Shown one piece after another: positions 42,512 to 52,802 of a stretch of DNA of 64,000 bases. The stretch is from Cytobacillus oceanisediminis (GTDB lineage Bacteria; Bacillota; Bacilli; Bacillales; Cytobacillaceae). The notes beneath the pieces are model-generated. The model searched no databases and had not been told where the DNA came from. It saw nothing but the letters and a program-made list of their open reading frames with translations. The position numbers were made by a program, and so were the translations under genes. The stretch is from assembly GCF_003182355.1 (NCBI RefSeq), contig NZ_QGTW01000006.1, positions 186,001-250,000 of the forward strand, given 5' to 3'. Numbering within the stretch: the stretch's first letter is position 1; every line of letters begins with the position of its first letter.

Positions 42512-44302
42512 TTATTTAGCAGACTTTACATTCACTGAAGGAGGAGGCAAAATCATGTTGGAGCGTCTGTTGTTTGTTGCAATAATATATACAGCTGCAA
42601 CGGCTATACCAACCGCAATAAATGAACCCAGGTTAAATATGCCTTTTTGTGAATACCAAACAATCGAGTATCCGACTGAACCTGCTAATAGTGCGTAATA
42701 GAAAAATGGGAACAAGGTTTTTCGGATAACAGCTCCTTCTTTACCAACAAGACCAACGACTGCTGATGCTGCAACAACATTATGGACACAGATCATATTT
42801 CCTGCTGCACCGCCAACTGCCTGAAGGGCCACAATCCATGTTGCATCAACACCAATTTGTGATCCAACATCGTACTGGAATAAGGAGAACATCATGTTAC
42901 TAACAGTATTACTTCCTGCAATAAAAGCACCAAGCCCGCCTATGAATGTTGAGAATAATGGCCAATAATCGCCGGCAAGAGCGGCAACACCATTTGCTAA
43001 CTCTATTGGCATTTTATCAAAACCTGCTGCACCGCCTCCTGAGTTAAGAAACACTTGAACCATCGGAACGGTAAAAATTAGGGCAGTAGAAGCTGCAATT
43101 GTTGTTTTAAATGATTGACCCCAGGCCCGTTTGTATCCGCTTCCATTCATACCATGTAAAAAATAGGTGATTAGGGATACAAGAATAAAAATCGTGCCAG
43201 GCAAATATAAAGGCTGGAAGCTGGATGTAATTCCAGAATCAAAGATATTTTCGAACTTAACAGTCCATGATTGCATCCAACCTAAGAAAGGAAGCGTTTT
43301 CAACCTTGTCAAAACAAGGAATAATCCTACTAGTACGTATGGAGCCCAGGCTTTAACCATACTCATATTGCCGCTTTTATGTGCAATATCTTTAATTTCC
43401 AGTTTTCCGCTCCACTCAGGGTCCCATTTAGACTTTTCTTCAAAGTCCCAAATCTGATCCTTAGCAGGCATAAGGAAACCTTTTTTAGCTGCAGTAACTA
43501 CCACTGCCAAACCGACTAATCCCCCTACCATTGATGGGAATTCCGGTCCAAGGACATTTGCAACGATTACATATGGAATTGTCATTGCAAAAGAAGCAAA
43601 TAAAGCGAATTTCCACACCTTAATTCCTTCTGAGAAGGATTTGTTTTTACCAAAAAATCTTGTCATTAATGCTACAACAAATAAAGGAACCAATGTGCCT
43701 GCAATCATATGTAGGATTGCAACCTGGCCGGCAATTTGTGTTACTAGTACGAGGAAATTGTCAGTGATGCTTGAGTCAGCTGATAAGCCTGTTTGTACAC
43801 CTACCAGAATAGGAGTTCCTACAGCACCAAATGAAACTGGTGTACTTTGGATTACCATTCCAGCAACAACAGCAGCCATTGCCGGAAAACCTAATCCTAC
43901 TAAAAGCGGAACTGCTACAGCCGCAGGTGTACCAAAGCCGGATGCTCCTTCAATAAATGATCCAAACAGCCAAGCAATAATAATTACCTGAATACGCCGG
44001 TCTGCAGAAATATCGGTGAATCCCTGGCGGATTGTTTTAATGCCACCGCTTTCCTGCAAAGTATTGAGAAGTAAAATCGCACCAAAAATAATGTACAGCA
44101 AAGTTCCTGCAACAACTAGGCCATTAATCGAAGCAGCAGCGACATTTGCTCCAGGTACTTTCCAGATAAATAGTGCCAAACCAACTGCCACCAGATATGA
44201 AATCGGCATTGCTTTGCTGGCAGGCCATCTCATTCCGACCAGGAACACTGCCACTGCGATAATCGGCAAAAGAGATAAAAAAGCTAAAGTTCCCGTACTC
44301 AT
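42512..44302 (-). CDS. LctP-family L-lactate/glycolate permease
   Basis: 596 residues from ATG 44302, with AAGGGGG 11 nt upstream; a longer frame to 44365 would cover an operator-like motif. About 13 membrane segments. Family markers: [65 protein letters not shown], and [20 protein letters not shown]. LctP proteins cotransport lactate, and the E. coli paralogue GlcA glycolate, with protons. Its place beside glcEFDB and a motif shared with their promoters make glycolate import plausible here (inference); lactate cannot be excluded. Confidence 0.9.
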   Translation of the reverse strand: MSTGTLAFLSLLPIIAVAVFLVGMRWPASKAMPISYLVAVGLALFIWKVPGANVAAASINGLVVAGTLLYIIFGAILLLNTLQESGGIKTIRQGFTDISADRRIQVIIIAWLFGSFIEGASGFGTPAAVAVPLLVGLGFPAMAAVVAGMVIQSTPVSFGAVGTPILVGVQTGLSADSSITDNFLVLVTQIAGQVAILHMIAGTLVPLFVVALMTRFFGKNKSFSEGIKVWKFALFASFAMTIPYVIVANVLGPEFPSMVGGLVGLAVVVTAAKKGFLMPAKDQIWDFEEKSKWDPEWSGKLEIKDIAHKSGNMSMVKAWAPYVLVGLFLVLTRLKTLPFLGWMQSWTVKFENIFDSGITSSFQPLYLPGTIFILVSLITYFLHGMNGSGYKRAWGQSFKTTIAASTALIFTVPMVQVFLNSGGGAAGFDKMPIELANGVAALAGDYWPLFSTFIGGLGAFIAGSNTVSNMMFSLFQYDVGSQIGVDATWIVALQAVGGAAGNMICVHNVVAASAVVGLVGKEGAVIRKTLFPFFYYALLAGSVGYSIVWYSQKGIFNLGSFIAVGIAVAAVYIIATNNRRSNMILPPPSVNVKSAK

Positions 44303-44320
44303 TAATAACATTTCCCCCTT

Positions 44321-44346
44321 CAGTTTTGTAATAACAAACAATAATT
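44321..44346 (-). promoter_or_regulatory. Operator-like motif shared with the glc promoters
   Basis: Contains TAATAACAAACAAT (plus strand, 44330-44343), identical over 14 bp to the motif upstream of glcE (52762-52775). It lies directly upstream of the permease ribosome site. Confidence 0.55.
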
Positions 44347-44371
44347 CCATTTTGTTGCGGACCACGAAACA

Positions 44372-44405
44372 TTGTTATATAACTATAGTATTTTTGTTAT
44401 ACAAC
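44372..44405 (-). promoter_or_regulatory. Paired TTGTTATAYAAC sites in the permease promoter
   Basis: TTGTTATATAAC (44372-44383) and TTGTTATACAAC (44394-44405) are near-palindromes 22 bp apart, about two helical turns. On the minus strand they overlap a possible promoter TTGTAT-N17-TATATA. Candidate sites for the IclR regulator encoded just upstream. Confidence 0.6.
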
Positions 44406-44489
44406 AACAACTTGACCTATACCTAATTATACAGCCCATTTTTGTAATTTCAATAATATTAAGAAAATTTAATATATATTTTTTGTGCA

Positions 44490-44531
44490 AAAAAATTAGC
44501 CCGATATATCTTTAATAAAAGATAATCGGGC
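44490..44531 (-). terminator. Terminator of the IclR gene
   Basis: GCCCGAT (44499-44505) pairs with ATCGGGC (44525-44531), inner ATCTTT/AAAGAT extension; minus-strand T run TTTTTTT. Confidence 0.85.
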
Positions 44532-44539
44532 CACTACAT

Positions 44540-45316
44540 TTAACTTAAAGGGCTGATATGCCCCAAACGGGCGGAGACAGCTTTTCCTGTTTTAACCATA
44601 ATTGACTTCAGCGTATTCATCCTATCGTCGGTCATTCTCATAGTAGGACCTGATATACTTACAGCTGCAATCACCTTTCCAAGATGATCAAAGATAGGAA
44701 CAGCAATACAAGTAATTCCGTATTCATTTTCCTCCAGATCAAGCGCAAACCCCTTTTGCCTAACTTGGCTAAGTTCTTTTAGAAATTCTTCTTTTTCAGT
44801 AATGGTTTTATCTGTATGGACCGGCATCCCTTTCCGTTCCAGGATATCGAGTACCACACTGGAGGGCAGGTATGCAAGAATGGCTTTCCCTACAGATGTG
44901 CAATGCATAGGAGCCCGTTTTCCAACCTTTGAGTGCATCCTCAATGTCTCATTGCCTTCAAGCTTTTCGATATATACAACCTCTCCCTGATCATATACAA
45001 CTAAATGAATGACTTCGTTTGTCTCATTTTCAAGCTCCTGCAGAAAAGGCCTTGCTTCCGCTCTCAAATCGATTGATTCAAGAAGTTTGGAGCTGATCTC
45101 AAGGAACTTGTAGCCAAGCTTATATTTTCCTGTCTCGCCATCCTGTTCAATATACCCATATTGCACAAGTGTAGACAGGATGCGGTATACGGAACTTTTA
45201 TTTATGTCTATTTGTTTGGCTATCTCCGTAACCCCCAGGCCGCCTTTTTTCATGCTCACCAGCGTGATGATATCAAGTGCCCTGCTTACAGATTTAACCA
45301 TATTCTCTCTTTCCAA
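44540..45316 (-). CDS. IclR-family transcriptional regulator
   Basis: 258 residues. HTH: SRALDIITLVSMKKGGLGVTEIAKQIDINKSSVYRILSTLVQYGYIEQD; C-terminal effector domain with GKRAPMHCTSVGKAILAYLP, GFALDLEENEYGITCIAVPIFDHLGKVIAAVSISGP. IclR proteins sense small organic acids such as glyoxylate. Flanked by the permease downstream and the FAH/glc operon upstream, all codirectional. TTG 45316 follows GAGGTGA; ATG 45301 is an alternative start. Confidence 0.93.
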   Translation of the reverse strand: MERENMVKSVSRALDIITLVSMKKGGLGVTEIAKQIDINKSSVYRILSTLVQYGYIEQDGETGKYKLGYKFLEISSKLLESIDLRAEARPFLQELENETNEVIHLVVYDQGEVVYIEKLEGNETLRMHSKVGKRAPMHCTSVGKAILAYLPSSVVLDILERKGMPVHTDKTITEKEEFLKELSQVRQKGFALDLEENEYGITCIAVPIFDHLGKVIAAVSISGPTMRMTDDRMNTLKSIMVKTGKAVSARLGHISPLS

Positions 45317-45383
45317 AAACGCTCACCTCTGGTGCATAAACCTTTATCTTTTAACATTATAGCATACAGAAAATGTGAATGGA

Positions 45384-46163
45384 TTAAACTGTTTTTGCAC
45401 CTTCACGGGCTGCAGCAAATGTGTTGCGAAGCGTTCCTACTTCTATAATTTTACACTCAATCACATCACCGGAACCAACCATCTCCGCTCCAACTGGGCT
45501 TCCAGTAAGGATGACATCCCCTGGCTTCAGTGTCATCACATTGGTCAGGTAAGAAATCATTTTGCGGATCGGAATAATCATTAATTCGGTGCTGCTGTTC
45601 TGCTTTTCTTCCCCGTTTAATTTCGCCTCAACCTTCACTTGGAATGGATCCAGGTCTGTTTCAATAACAGGTCCCAGCGGAGTGAAGGTATCGAATGATT
45701 TTCCTACCGTCCAATGCCCGTCACTATGGAAGAATTGCGGTGCTGTCACATCATTTCCTACTGTAAAGCCAAAGACATAATCAAGCACATCCGATTCCGG
45801 TACATCCTTAGCCTCTTTACCGATAACCACAGCAAGTTCCGATTCAAATTTAACCTGTTCAATGCCCTCCGGGATAACGATGTTTTCCTCTGGTCCAATA
45901 ACTGACGAAACTGGCTTGAAAAAGAATACTGGAATCTCAGGAAGCGTTTCCGGTAAATCAGTTTTTGCGGATACATAGTTAGCTCCAATACCAATAATCT
46001 GATTTGGCACAAGCGGGGCAAGCAGCTTTATTTCGCTTTTCGAGAAAGAATTTCCTGTATACTCCCATTCTCCAAAAATATCACCTTTAATTTCTTTAAC
46101 TGTTTCATTTTCTATCACACCTGTATGTACAGCTGAATTAGCTTCGAATCGTGTAAATTTCAT
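45384..46163 (-). CDS. Fumarylacetoacetate-hydrolase-family protein
   Basis: 259 residues from ATG 46163 (after GAAGGGAG). FAH-fold markers: LAPLVPNQIIGIGANY, FFKPVSSVIGPEENIVIPE, VKFESELAVVIGKEAKDV (metal-binding E-x-E), VFGFTVGNDVTAPQFF, GKSFDTFTPLGPVIE, and LKPGDVILTGSPVGAE. Members hydrolyse acylpyruvates or isomerise/decarboxylate related keto acids. In the glycolate operon, 65 bp downstream of malate synthase; might act on oxaloacetate or acylpyruvates (inference). Confidence 0.9.
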   Translation of the reverse strand: MKFTRFEANSAVHTGVIENETVKEIKGDIFGEWEYTGNSFSKSEIKLLAPLVPNQIIGIGANYVSAKTDLPETLPEIPVFFFKPVSSVIGPEENIVIPEGIEQVKFESELAVVIGKEAKDVPESDVLDYVFGFTVGNDVTAPQFFHSDGHWTVGKSFDTFTPLGPVIETDLDPFQVKVEAKLNGEEKQNSSTELMIIPIRKMISYLTNVMTLKPGDVILTGSPVGAEMVGSGDVIECKIIEVGTLRNTFAAAREGAKTV

Positions 46164-46227
46164 TTTGAATCTCCCTTCGGTTATCTGTGAAGAACAGGGC
46201 ATTTTTATACCCTGTTCCTATAATTAT

Positions 46228-48405
46228 TTATTGTTTTACAGCATACTTAGCTTTTGCTTCAAGGCGGCGGCGGTGCAGAATCGGCTCTGTGTAGCCGTTT
46301 GGCTGGTCATAACCTTCAAATACAAGGTCGCAGGCTGCCTGGAATGCAACTGAGTTATCAAAGTCAGCTGCCATTGGGCGATAAGCCGGATCTCCTGCAT
46401 TTTGTTCGTCTACAACTTTTGCCATTTTCTTAAGAGTCTCAAGCACTTGTTCTTTTTTGCAAATGCCATGGTGCAGCCAGTTCGCAACATGCTGGCTGGA
46501 AATCCTTAATGTCGCACGGTCTTCCATTAAACCAATATCGTTAATATCTGGAACTTTTGAACAGCCGATGCCCTGTTCAACCCAGCGGACAACATATCCA
46601 AGAATGCCTTGTGCGTTATTGTCAAGCTCTTGTTGAATTTCTTCTGGGCCCCATTGCGGATTTTCAGCAACCGGAATTTGCAGGATATCATCGCGCAGGT
46701 CAGAAGTATCCTCCATAAGCTTATTTTGTACTTCCGAAACATCAACCTGATGGTAATGTAAAGCATGCAATGTCGCAGCTGTAGGAGATGGAACCCATGC
46801 AGTATTGGCTCCAGCATTCAGATGGCCAATTTTCTGCTCCATCATATCTGCCATCATATCCGGCATTGCCCACATTCCCTTTCCGATTTGGGCATGTCCC
46901 TGGAAGCCTGTTTCAAGCCCGGTGTTTACATTGGACTTTTCATAGCCCTTAAGCCATGCAGTTGATTTCATGTCGTTCTTGCGGATCATCGGGCCAGCTT
47001 CCATGGATGTATGCATTTCATCGCCAGTGCGATCCAGGAATCCTGTGTTAATAAAAACAATACGGTCCTTTACTTCACGGATACATGCTTTTAGATTTAA
47101 GGAAGTACGGCGTTCCTCATCCATAACACCTATTTTTAATGTATTGCGCTCAAGTCCAAGCAAATCTTCTGTGCGGTCAAACAATTCATTTGCGAAAGCA
47201 ACCTCTTTTGAACCGTGCATTTTCGGTTTTACAATGTAGATGGACCCTTTTGAGGAATTTTGGTAAGGGCCATTTCCAAGGATCGTATGCTTGGCAATAA
47301 GGCTTGTTACCACTGTATCAAGGATTCCTTCCTGAATTTCATTGCCGCTGGCATCTAAAATAGCGTTGTTAGACATTAAATGTCCCACATTGCGGACGAA
47401 CATAAGTGAACGTCCTGACAGGGAAAAACCTTGTCCTTCCGGGGATACATACGTACGATCAGGATTTAAAGTACGTGTCATTGTTTTAGTTCCTTTAGAA
47501 AATGTTGCAGAAAGATCGCCTTTCATTAATCCAAGCCAATTGCGGTATACTATTACCTTGTCTTCTGCATCAACTGCGGTTACAGAATCCTCACAGTCCA
47601 TGATCGTTGTAACAGCTGCTTCGAGAAGTACGTCTTTAACGCCAGCATCATCAGTTTTTCCAATAGGATGGCTTCTGTCAATTTGTATTTCAAAGTGCAG
47701 GCCATTATTTTTCAATAGAACTGCTGTTGGCTGATTTTCCACACCCTGATAGCCGGCAAACTTCGCTTCATCTGCCAATCCTGCAGTTTCCCCATTGCTA
47801 AGGACAACCTCAAGCTTTCCATCCTCTACCTTGTACTGCACAGCATCCTTATGCGATCCGCTTGTTAATGGCACTGTTTGGTCAAGGAATTCTCTGGCAA
47901 ATGAAATAACTTTCTCACCTCTCACAGGGTTATAACCTCCGTCCCGGTGAGCCCCATGATCTTCACTAATGGCATCCGTTCCGTAAAGTGCATCATATAA
48001 GCTGCCCCAGCGCGCATTTGCTGCATTGATTGCATAACGTCCATTGTTAACAGGGACAACTAATTGAGGGCCAGCCTGGATAGCCACTTCATCATCCACG
48101 TTTTCTGTCGTGATCTTGTAATCTTCTGCCTTTGGTTCAAGGTAGCCGATTTCCTCTAAAAATGACTTGTAGCTATTAAAATCGAATTCTTTATTTTCGC
48201 GGTGCCAAGCGTTAATTTGATTTTGAATTTCATCACGCTTGGCAAGAAGTGCTTTATTTTGAGGCGTCAAATCGCTTATAAGCACTTCCAAACCAGACCA
48301 GAATTGCTCCTGATCGATTCCGCTTCCCGGAAGAGCTTCAGAATTAATAAATGCATAGAGTTCACTTTCAACTTGCAGGTTTCCAGATTTCACATAGTTT
48401 CCCAT
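46228..48405 (-). CDS. glcB: Malate synthase G
   Basis: 725 residues, the usual length of isoform G. Condenses glyoxylate with acetyl-CoA to malate. Markers: [39 protein letters not shown] (acidic residues of the Mg/glyoxylate site), [50 protein letters not shown], and the C-terminal [14 protein letters not shown] follows CTAAGGAGG. Downstream of glcD, separated by a terminator-like hairpin and its own operator-like dyad, so it can probably be expressed apart from glcEFD. Confidence 0.96.
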   Translation of the reverse strand: MGNYVKSGNLQVESELYAFINSEALPGSGIDQEQFWSGLEVLISDLTPQNKALLAKRDEIQNQINAWHRENKEFDFNSYKSFLEEIGYLEPKAEDYKITTENVDDEVAIQAGPQLVVPVNNGRYAINAANARWGSLYDALYGTDAISEDHGAHRDGGYNPVRGEKVISFAREFLDQTVPLTSGSHKDAVQYKVEDGKLEVVLSNGETAGLADEAKFAGYQGVENQPTAVLLKNNGLHFEIQIDRSHPIGKTDDAGVKDVLLEAAVTTIMDCEDSVTAVDAEDKVIVYRNWLGLMKGDLSATFSKGTKTMTRTLNPDRTYVSPEGQGFSLSGRSLMFVRNVGHLMSNNAILDASGNEIQEGILDTVVTSLIAKHTILGNGPYQNSSKGSIYIVKPKMHGSKEVAFANELFDRTEDLLGLERNTLKIGVMDEERRTSLNLKACIREVKDRIVFINTGFLDRTGDEMHTSMEAGPMIRKNDMKSTAWLKGYEKSNVNTGLETGFQGHAQIGKGMWAMPDMMADMMEQKIGHLNAGANTAWVPSPTAATLHALHYHQVDVSEVQNKLMEDTSDLRDDILQIPVAENPQWGPEEIQQELDNNAQGILGYVVRWVEQGIGCSKVPDINDIGLMEDRATLRISSQHVANWLHHGICKKEQVLETLKKMAKVVDEQNAGDPAYRPMAADFDNSVAFQAACDLVFEGYDQPNGYTEPILHRRRLEAKAKYAVKQ

Positions 48406-48446
48406 TGGTCATTTCCTCCTTAGAATTGCCTCTTTGATAACATTTT

Positions 48447-48465
48447 TGTTTGCTATTACCAAACA
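48447..48465 (-). promoter_or_regulatory. Dyad upstream of glcB
   Basis: TGTTTG-CTATTAC-CAAACA. On the minus strand it aligns position by position with the dyad upstream of glcE, including the flanking AGAAACA. Confidence 0.6.
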
Positions 48466-48554
48466 CTGTTTCTTGCTGTCTCTTAAAAAAATAATAGCAT
48501 GGTTTTCTTTGCCGTTTCAATAATTTTCATGCAATTTGTAATTCTTTTTATTAT

Positions 48555-48589
48555 TCTTAAGCCAGCCCCCTTTCGTTTAAGGGAGGCTG
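48555..48589 (-). terminator. Terminator or attenuator between glcD and glcB
   Basis: CAGCCCCCTTT (48563-48573) pairs with AAGGGAGGCTG (48579-48589); minus-strand continuation is GGCTTAAGAATAATAAAAAG, a poor T tract. Confidence 0.6.
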
Positions 48590-48599
48590 CCGGTTTACT

Positions 48600-50057
48600 T
48601 TATGAAATTGCCTGGGCTTTCATCTCTTTCTTTATCTCCACACAGCGGCTAGGTGACGGGAAGAGTTTCCCTGCATTCAGCAGATTACGAGGATTAAAGA
48701 CTTCACGGATCTCTGTCTGGGCTGCAATTTCATCTTCAGTGAAAACAAATCGCATCTCTTCCCTCTTCTCAATACCGACTCCATGTTCCCCGGTTATTGT
48801 TCCGCCAACATCAGCACACACCTTCAGGCATAGGCTTCCAGCTTCAAGCGCTCTCTCTGATTCTCCAGGTATTCGGGCATCAAACAGGACAAGCGGGTGC
48901 AAATTTCCATCCCCTGCATGGAAAATGTTCGCAATTCTTAATCCCGATTCCTCGCTGATCTGGTTGATTCTGCGCAGTACTTCAGGCAGCTTGCTTCGAG
49001 GGATAACTCCATCCTGTACTAGATAATCTGGAGATATTGCTCCCATGGCGCCAAAGCCTGTCTTTCGATTCGCCCACCATCTTGCTCTTTCTTCTTCATT
49101 CCTGGCTGCACGGACTTCACGGACATTCCGCATTCTGCAAACCTCAAGAATCTGCTCAATTTGTTCATCAATTCCTGCAGCAATTCCATCCACTTCAATA
49201 AGCAGGACAGCTTCAATATCTTTCGGGTGTCCAACCGGGAAGGCAGCTGCTTCAACACCTTCAATAGCAGTCTTATCCATCATCTCCAGTGCAGCCGGCA
49301 CGATACCTGCAGAAATAATATCTGAAACCGCCTGGCTGCCATCCTCGACATTATCAAAATAGGCGAGTACAGTTTGTTTTCCTTCAGGATTCTTAAGAAT
49401 GCGGACAGTTATTTTAGTAACAATGCCCAGTGTACCTTCCGAGCCTGTAATTAGGCCCAGCAAATCATAACCCGGTGCGTCCGGAATGCCGTCTTTCCCG
49501 ATTTCGATTATCTCTCCATTGGGCATAACGACTTCAAGACCGAGAATATGATTTGTAGTTACTCCATATTTCAAACAATGGGCACCGCCTGCATTTTCAG
49601 CAACATTTCCGCCGATGGTACAGCAATATTGACTGGAAGGATCGGGAGCATAATAATAGCCTTTATCTGATATTGAATTTGTCAGTTTCAGGTTAACAAA
49701 CCCAGGTTCCACAACAGCCCTGCGGTTTTCAAGATCCACACTAATAAGCTTTTTCATCCGTACCATGCTGATAATGATTTCCCCATTCAGCGGTATGGCG
49801 CCGCCGCTCAGTCCTGTTCCTGCCCCCCTGGCAAGAAAAGGCAGATCATTTTCTGCACAGTATTTTACAACATCAGCGACTTCCTGGGTGTCCTTCGGAA
49901 AAACGACTGCTTTTGGTAAATGCCTGTGGATGGTAAAACCGTCACAGTCATATGCAAGCAGATCTTCCTTTTGATAAAGAATGGAGCTGGCGCCGCCAAC
50001 AATATCAGCCAAATTCAAAATATGTTTATCCTTTGATTTAATATTCTTTGCCTTCAT
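48600..50057 (-). CDS. glcD: Glycolate oxidase FAD subunit GlcD
   Basis: 485 residues. FAD_binding_4: PFLARGAGTGLSGGAIPLNGEIIISM, SSQYCCTIGGNVAENAGGAHCLKYG, DLLGLITGSEGTLGIVTKI; C-terminal FAD-oxidase domain with NIFHAGDGNLHPLVLFD and GGTITGEHGVGIEKREEM (active-site His). Oxidises glycolate to glyoxylate at the membrane together with GlcE and GlcF. ATG overlaps the glcF stop (TAATG). Confidence 0.95.
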   Translation of the reverse strand: MKAKNIKSKDKHILNLADIVGGASSILYQKEDLLAYDCDGFTIHRHLPKAVVFPKDTQEVADVVKYCAENDLPFLARGAGTGLSGGAIPLNGEIIISMVRMKKLISVDLENRRAVVEPGFVNLKLTNSISDKGYYYAPDPSSQYCCTIGGNVAENAGGAHCLKYGVTTNHILGLEVVMPNGEIIEIGKDGIPDAPGYDLLGLITGSEGTLGIVTKITVRILKNPEGKQTVLAYFDNVEDGSQAVSDIISAGIVPAALEMMDKTAIEGVEAAAFPVGHPKDIEAVLLIEVDGIAAGIDEQIEQILEVCRMRNVREVRAARNEEERARWWANRKTGFGAMGAISPDYLVQDGVIPRSKLPEVLRRINQISEESGLRIANIFHAGDGNLHPLVLFDARIPGESERALEAGSLCLKVCADVGGTITGEHGVGIEKREEMRFVFTEDEIAAQTEIREVFNPRNLLNAGKLFPSPSRCVEIKKEMKAQAIS

Positions 50058-51412
50058 TATTCACCCTCCTTCATGCCATCTTCCTTTTTATATGCCCAGT
50101 CAAGAAGCTGTACGGTATGAACGATTTTCTGGTTCCGCCCGTATCTTTGAACACCCATCGCCATTTGAAGCATACAGCCCGGATTACCCATTGATATCAT
50201 CTCTACATCATCAGGTACATTTTCCATTTTGCTCTTTAGAACAGCATCGGCCATCTCTGGATTCGTTATATTATAGATTCCAGCACTTCCGCAGCAGCGG
50301 TCTGAGTTTGGCATATGCACCATATCAACTCCAGGGATATCCAATAGGATGTCTCTCGGCTGCTGGCGGATTCCCTGTCCATGTGCAAGGTGGCAGGCAT
50401 CATGGTAAGTGATTTTTGTATTTAATTCAGCTTTTGGCTTTTCATATCCTGTATCATGAAGATGTTTCGAAATATCCTCTACCTTCTCTGAAAATTCCTC
50501 TGCTTTAGCATGCATTTCTGGATCTTCCTTGAATAATTCGGCATATTCCTTCATCATGCATCCGCAGCCTGCTGCATTGACGATCACTTTATCAAAATCC
50601 TCAAAGGCCTCCATATTCTGCTTTGCCAGTTTTCTTCCCATTTCCCGGTCACCGGCATGGACATGAAGTGCTCCGCAGCAGGTTTGATTTTGAGGAATGA
50701 CAACATCATTCCCATTTCTGGTGAGTACATTTATAGTTGATTCATTGATATCGCTGAACATAACATCCATCACACAGCCTGTTAACATGGCAACTTCCTG
50801 TTTGGTTTCACCTTTTGCTTTAATCACCTTTACATCTTTATATTTCTTTTTAACAGGCTCTTTCACTTCCGGCATGATTGATTCCATATCAACAAGATGC
50901 TGAGGCATGATATTAATCAGCTTCGTCTTACGTATCACTTTTTGCATGCCGCTTTTTTGATAAAACCTTAAAAGGCCTCCAAGAGTGTTCAAGCGATTTT
51001 GATGAGGAAATAAGTCATGAAGGAAAAACTTGCTTACTGCTCCCTTTACCCCTGTTAACGGCATAGCTTGGCGGATCTGCCCGCGTGCTTCCTCAATCAA
51101 ACCGCCTACATCAACATCCGCAGGACAAGCAGTGGTACAGGCACGGCAATCCAGGCATTGAAATACAGGATCCATGAATTGCTCATTCACTTGAAGTTTG
51201 CCTTCAGCCACTGACTTAATCAGATGGACACGCCCTCTTGGCGAATGCTGTTCCTGTCCTGTCTGCTCATATGTAGGACAGGATTCAAGGCACATTCCGC
51301 AATGGACACAGTCTGCCCATTTTTTTTCATCCGGCGGATCGCTCCATAAATAGTTTCCCAATCCTGACGTGCATGGCGGATCTTGTTTTAAATCGAGTTC
51401 CCGGACACTCAC
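50057..51412 (-). CDS. glcF: Glycolate oxidase iron-sulfur subunit GlcF
   Basis: 451 residues. Two 4Fe-4S motifs: CVHCGMCLESCPTYEQTG and CLDCRACTTACPADVDVGG. Two CCG domains follow, with QTCCGALHVHAGDREMG and DRCCGSAGIYNITNPEM, which bind a further cluster and heterodisulfide-type site. Passes electrons from the FAD subunits to quinone. Starts at GTG 51412 immediately after the glcE stop, with GGAGGG just before. Confidence 0.95.
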   Translation of the reverse strand: MSVRELDLKQDPPCTSGLGNYLWSDPPDEKKWADCVHCGMCLESCPTYEQTGQEQHSPRGRVHLIKSVAEGKLQVNEQFMDPVFQCLDCRACTTACPADVDVGGLIEEARGQIRQAMPLTGVKGAVSKFFLHDLFPHQNRLNTLGGLLRFYQKSGMQKVIRKTKLINIMPQHLVDMESIMPEVKEPVKKKYKDVKVIKAKGETKQEVAMLTGCVMDVMFSDINESTINVLTRNGNDVVIPQNQTCCGALHVHAGDREMGRKLAKQNMEAFEDFDKVIVNAAGCGCMMKEYAELFKEDPEMHAKAEEFSEKVEDISKHLHDTGYEKPKAELNTKITYHDACHLAHGQGIRQQPRDILLDIPGVDMVHMPNSDRCCGSAGIYNITNPEMADAVLKSKMENVPDDVEMISMGNPGCMLQMAMGVQRYGRNQKIVHTVQLLDWAYKKEDGMKEGE

Positions 51413-52738
51413 TTAAATCCCTCCTACAAACCTGTTTGGGTTTAATGTTTTATGTGGATCTACTTTTGTTTTAATTCCTTGCAGCAGACTGAAGTATGAT
51501 GGATTCTTTCCCCAGACATTTACTTCTTTTCGAAGTTCAAATGGAATGTGTTTCACTAAGGCGTATCCGCCAGCCTTTTCAGCGATCTCTCTCGCTTCCT
51601 TAACCCCAGAGGCTACATCCTTGGCTGCACCTCTGATGATTACCTGGCTCAATCCATGGCCTAAGCCTCCATGTGACTCTACCGTTACGTTAAACATATC
51701 TTTAAAAAGCTCAGTTTCCTTTAAAACATCCAGCACATTCAGATTAACCGTACCAATCTTCAAGCAAGCTTCTGTTTCAGCCGGCAATTCTTCAGCTGAC
51801 CCATTCGGGCTATTCTGGTAAAAGCGATTCCAGAAGAAATCCGCTTCTTCCTTTGAATTTACAGTCAAATTTGCATCTGATGGCAAAATATTTTTTATAA
51901 AATTTTCCTGATATCGTACAGAACTTTCCACATCTTCAAAGCTTATCGCAAGAGTATAAAAGTTTATTCCTGTAAGCTTATCTGAAAGCGCTGGGTTTAA
52001 TAGTTCCATCGTTACTGGCTCAATCATGGAATCAAGCACTTTAACGGTAAATGTTCTTATCTGCTCCAGGTTTCCTTTCGGGAACGATACGAGAACCAGG
52101 CTTTCACTTTTCGGCAGCGGTCTTAGCTTTAACGTAATCTCGGTGACAACACCAAGTGTTCCCATTGATCCGATAAATAGCTTATTCATATCGTAACCGG
52201 CAACATTTTTAACAACTCTTCCGCCAGACCGGATAACTTTGCCATCGGGATATACTGTCCTTAATCCAATAACCGCATCACGGGCGGATCCGTATCCCAA
52301 TCTTTTGGGTCCGCTTTCATTTGTCGCAATCACTCCGCCAATTGTAGACCTTTCCGGCCAGAATGGGTCAAGTGAGATCTTTTGATGATGCTTTGACAGA
52401 TAATCCTGAAGTTCTTTAAAAGGAGTTCCAGCTTTTACAGTTAATGTCATATCGCCAGGCGTATGTTCCACTATTCCTGTAAACCTTTCAAGAGAAAGCA
52501 GAATATCTGCCTTTTCATTAAGGCCTCCAAATCCCCGTTTTGTTCCGCCCCCCAGTATGTTAATCGTCAAACCATTTGAATTGGCATATTTTAATACTGC
52601 TGAAATTTCTTCTTCCGATTCAGGATAAGCTTTTACATGTCCTGAGTTCCCAAAAGGGTGGGAATCTTTTTCATATGCTGATAATTGATCTTCCCTAAGG
52701 ATTGTTTTTAACTCGCTAATCGTTTCTGATGCAATCAA
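51413..52738 (-). CDS. glcE: Glycolate oxidase FAD subunit GlcE-like
   Basis: FAD_binding_4 protein, about 441 residues from TTG 52738, which lies 6 nt after AGGTGGTG. Markers: GLTINILGGGTKRGFGG, TIGGVIATNESGPKRLGYGSARDAVIGLRTVYPDGKVIRSGG, VKNVAGYDMNKLFIGSMGTLGVVTEITLKLRP. Longer than E. coli GlcE (about 350). First structural gene of the glycolate oxidase operon, just downstream of the FadR-type regulator. Confidence 0.9.
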   Translation of the reverse strand: MIASETISELKTILREDQLSAYEKDSHPFGNSGHVKAYPESEEEISAVLKYANSNGLTINILGGGTKRGFGGLNEKADILLSLERFTGIVEHTPGDMTLTVKAGTPFKELQDYLSKHHQKISLDPFWPERSTIGGVIATNESGPKRLGYGSARDAVIGLRTVYPDGKVIRSGGRVVKNVAGYDMNKLFIGSMGTLGVVTEITLKLRPLPKSESLVLVSFPKGNLEQIRTFTVKVLDSMIEPVTMELLNPALSDKLTGINFYTLAISFEDVESSVRYQENFIKNILPSDANLTVNSKEEADFFWNRFYQNSPNGSAEELPAETEACLKIGTVNLNVLDVLKETELFKDMFNVTVESHGGLGHGLSQVIIRGAAKDVASGVKEAREIAEKAGGYALVKHIPFELRKEVNVWGKNPSYFSLLQGIKTKVDPHKTLNPNRFVGGI

Positions 52739-52752
52739 AACAAACACCACCT

Positions 52753-52775
52753 ATTGTTTCTTAATAACAAACAAT
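52753..52775 (-). promoter_or_regulatory. Dyad upstream of glcE
   Basis: ATTGTTT-CTTAATAAC-AAACAAT: 7-bp perfect arms between the regulator gene and glcE. Related to motifs upstream of glcB and the permease; likely operator of the adjacent FadR-type protein. Confidence 0.65.
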
Positions 52776-52802
52776 GTTTCTCGTGAATTTCAAAAAAATA
52801 CA

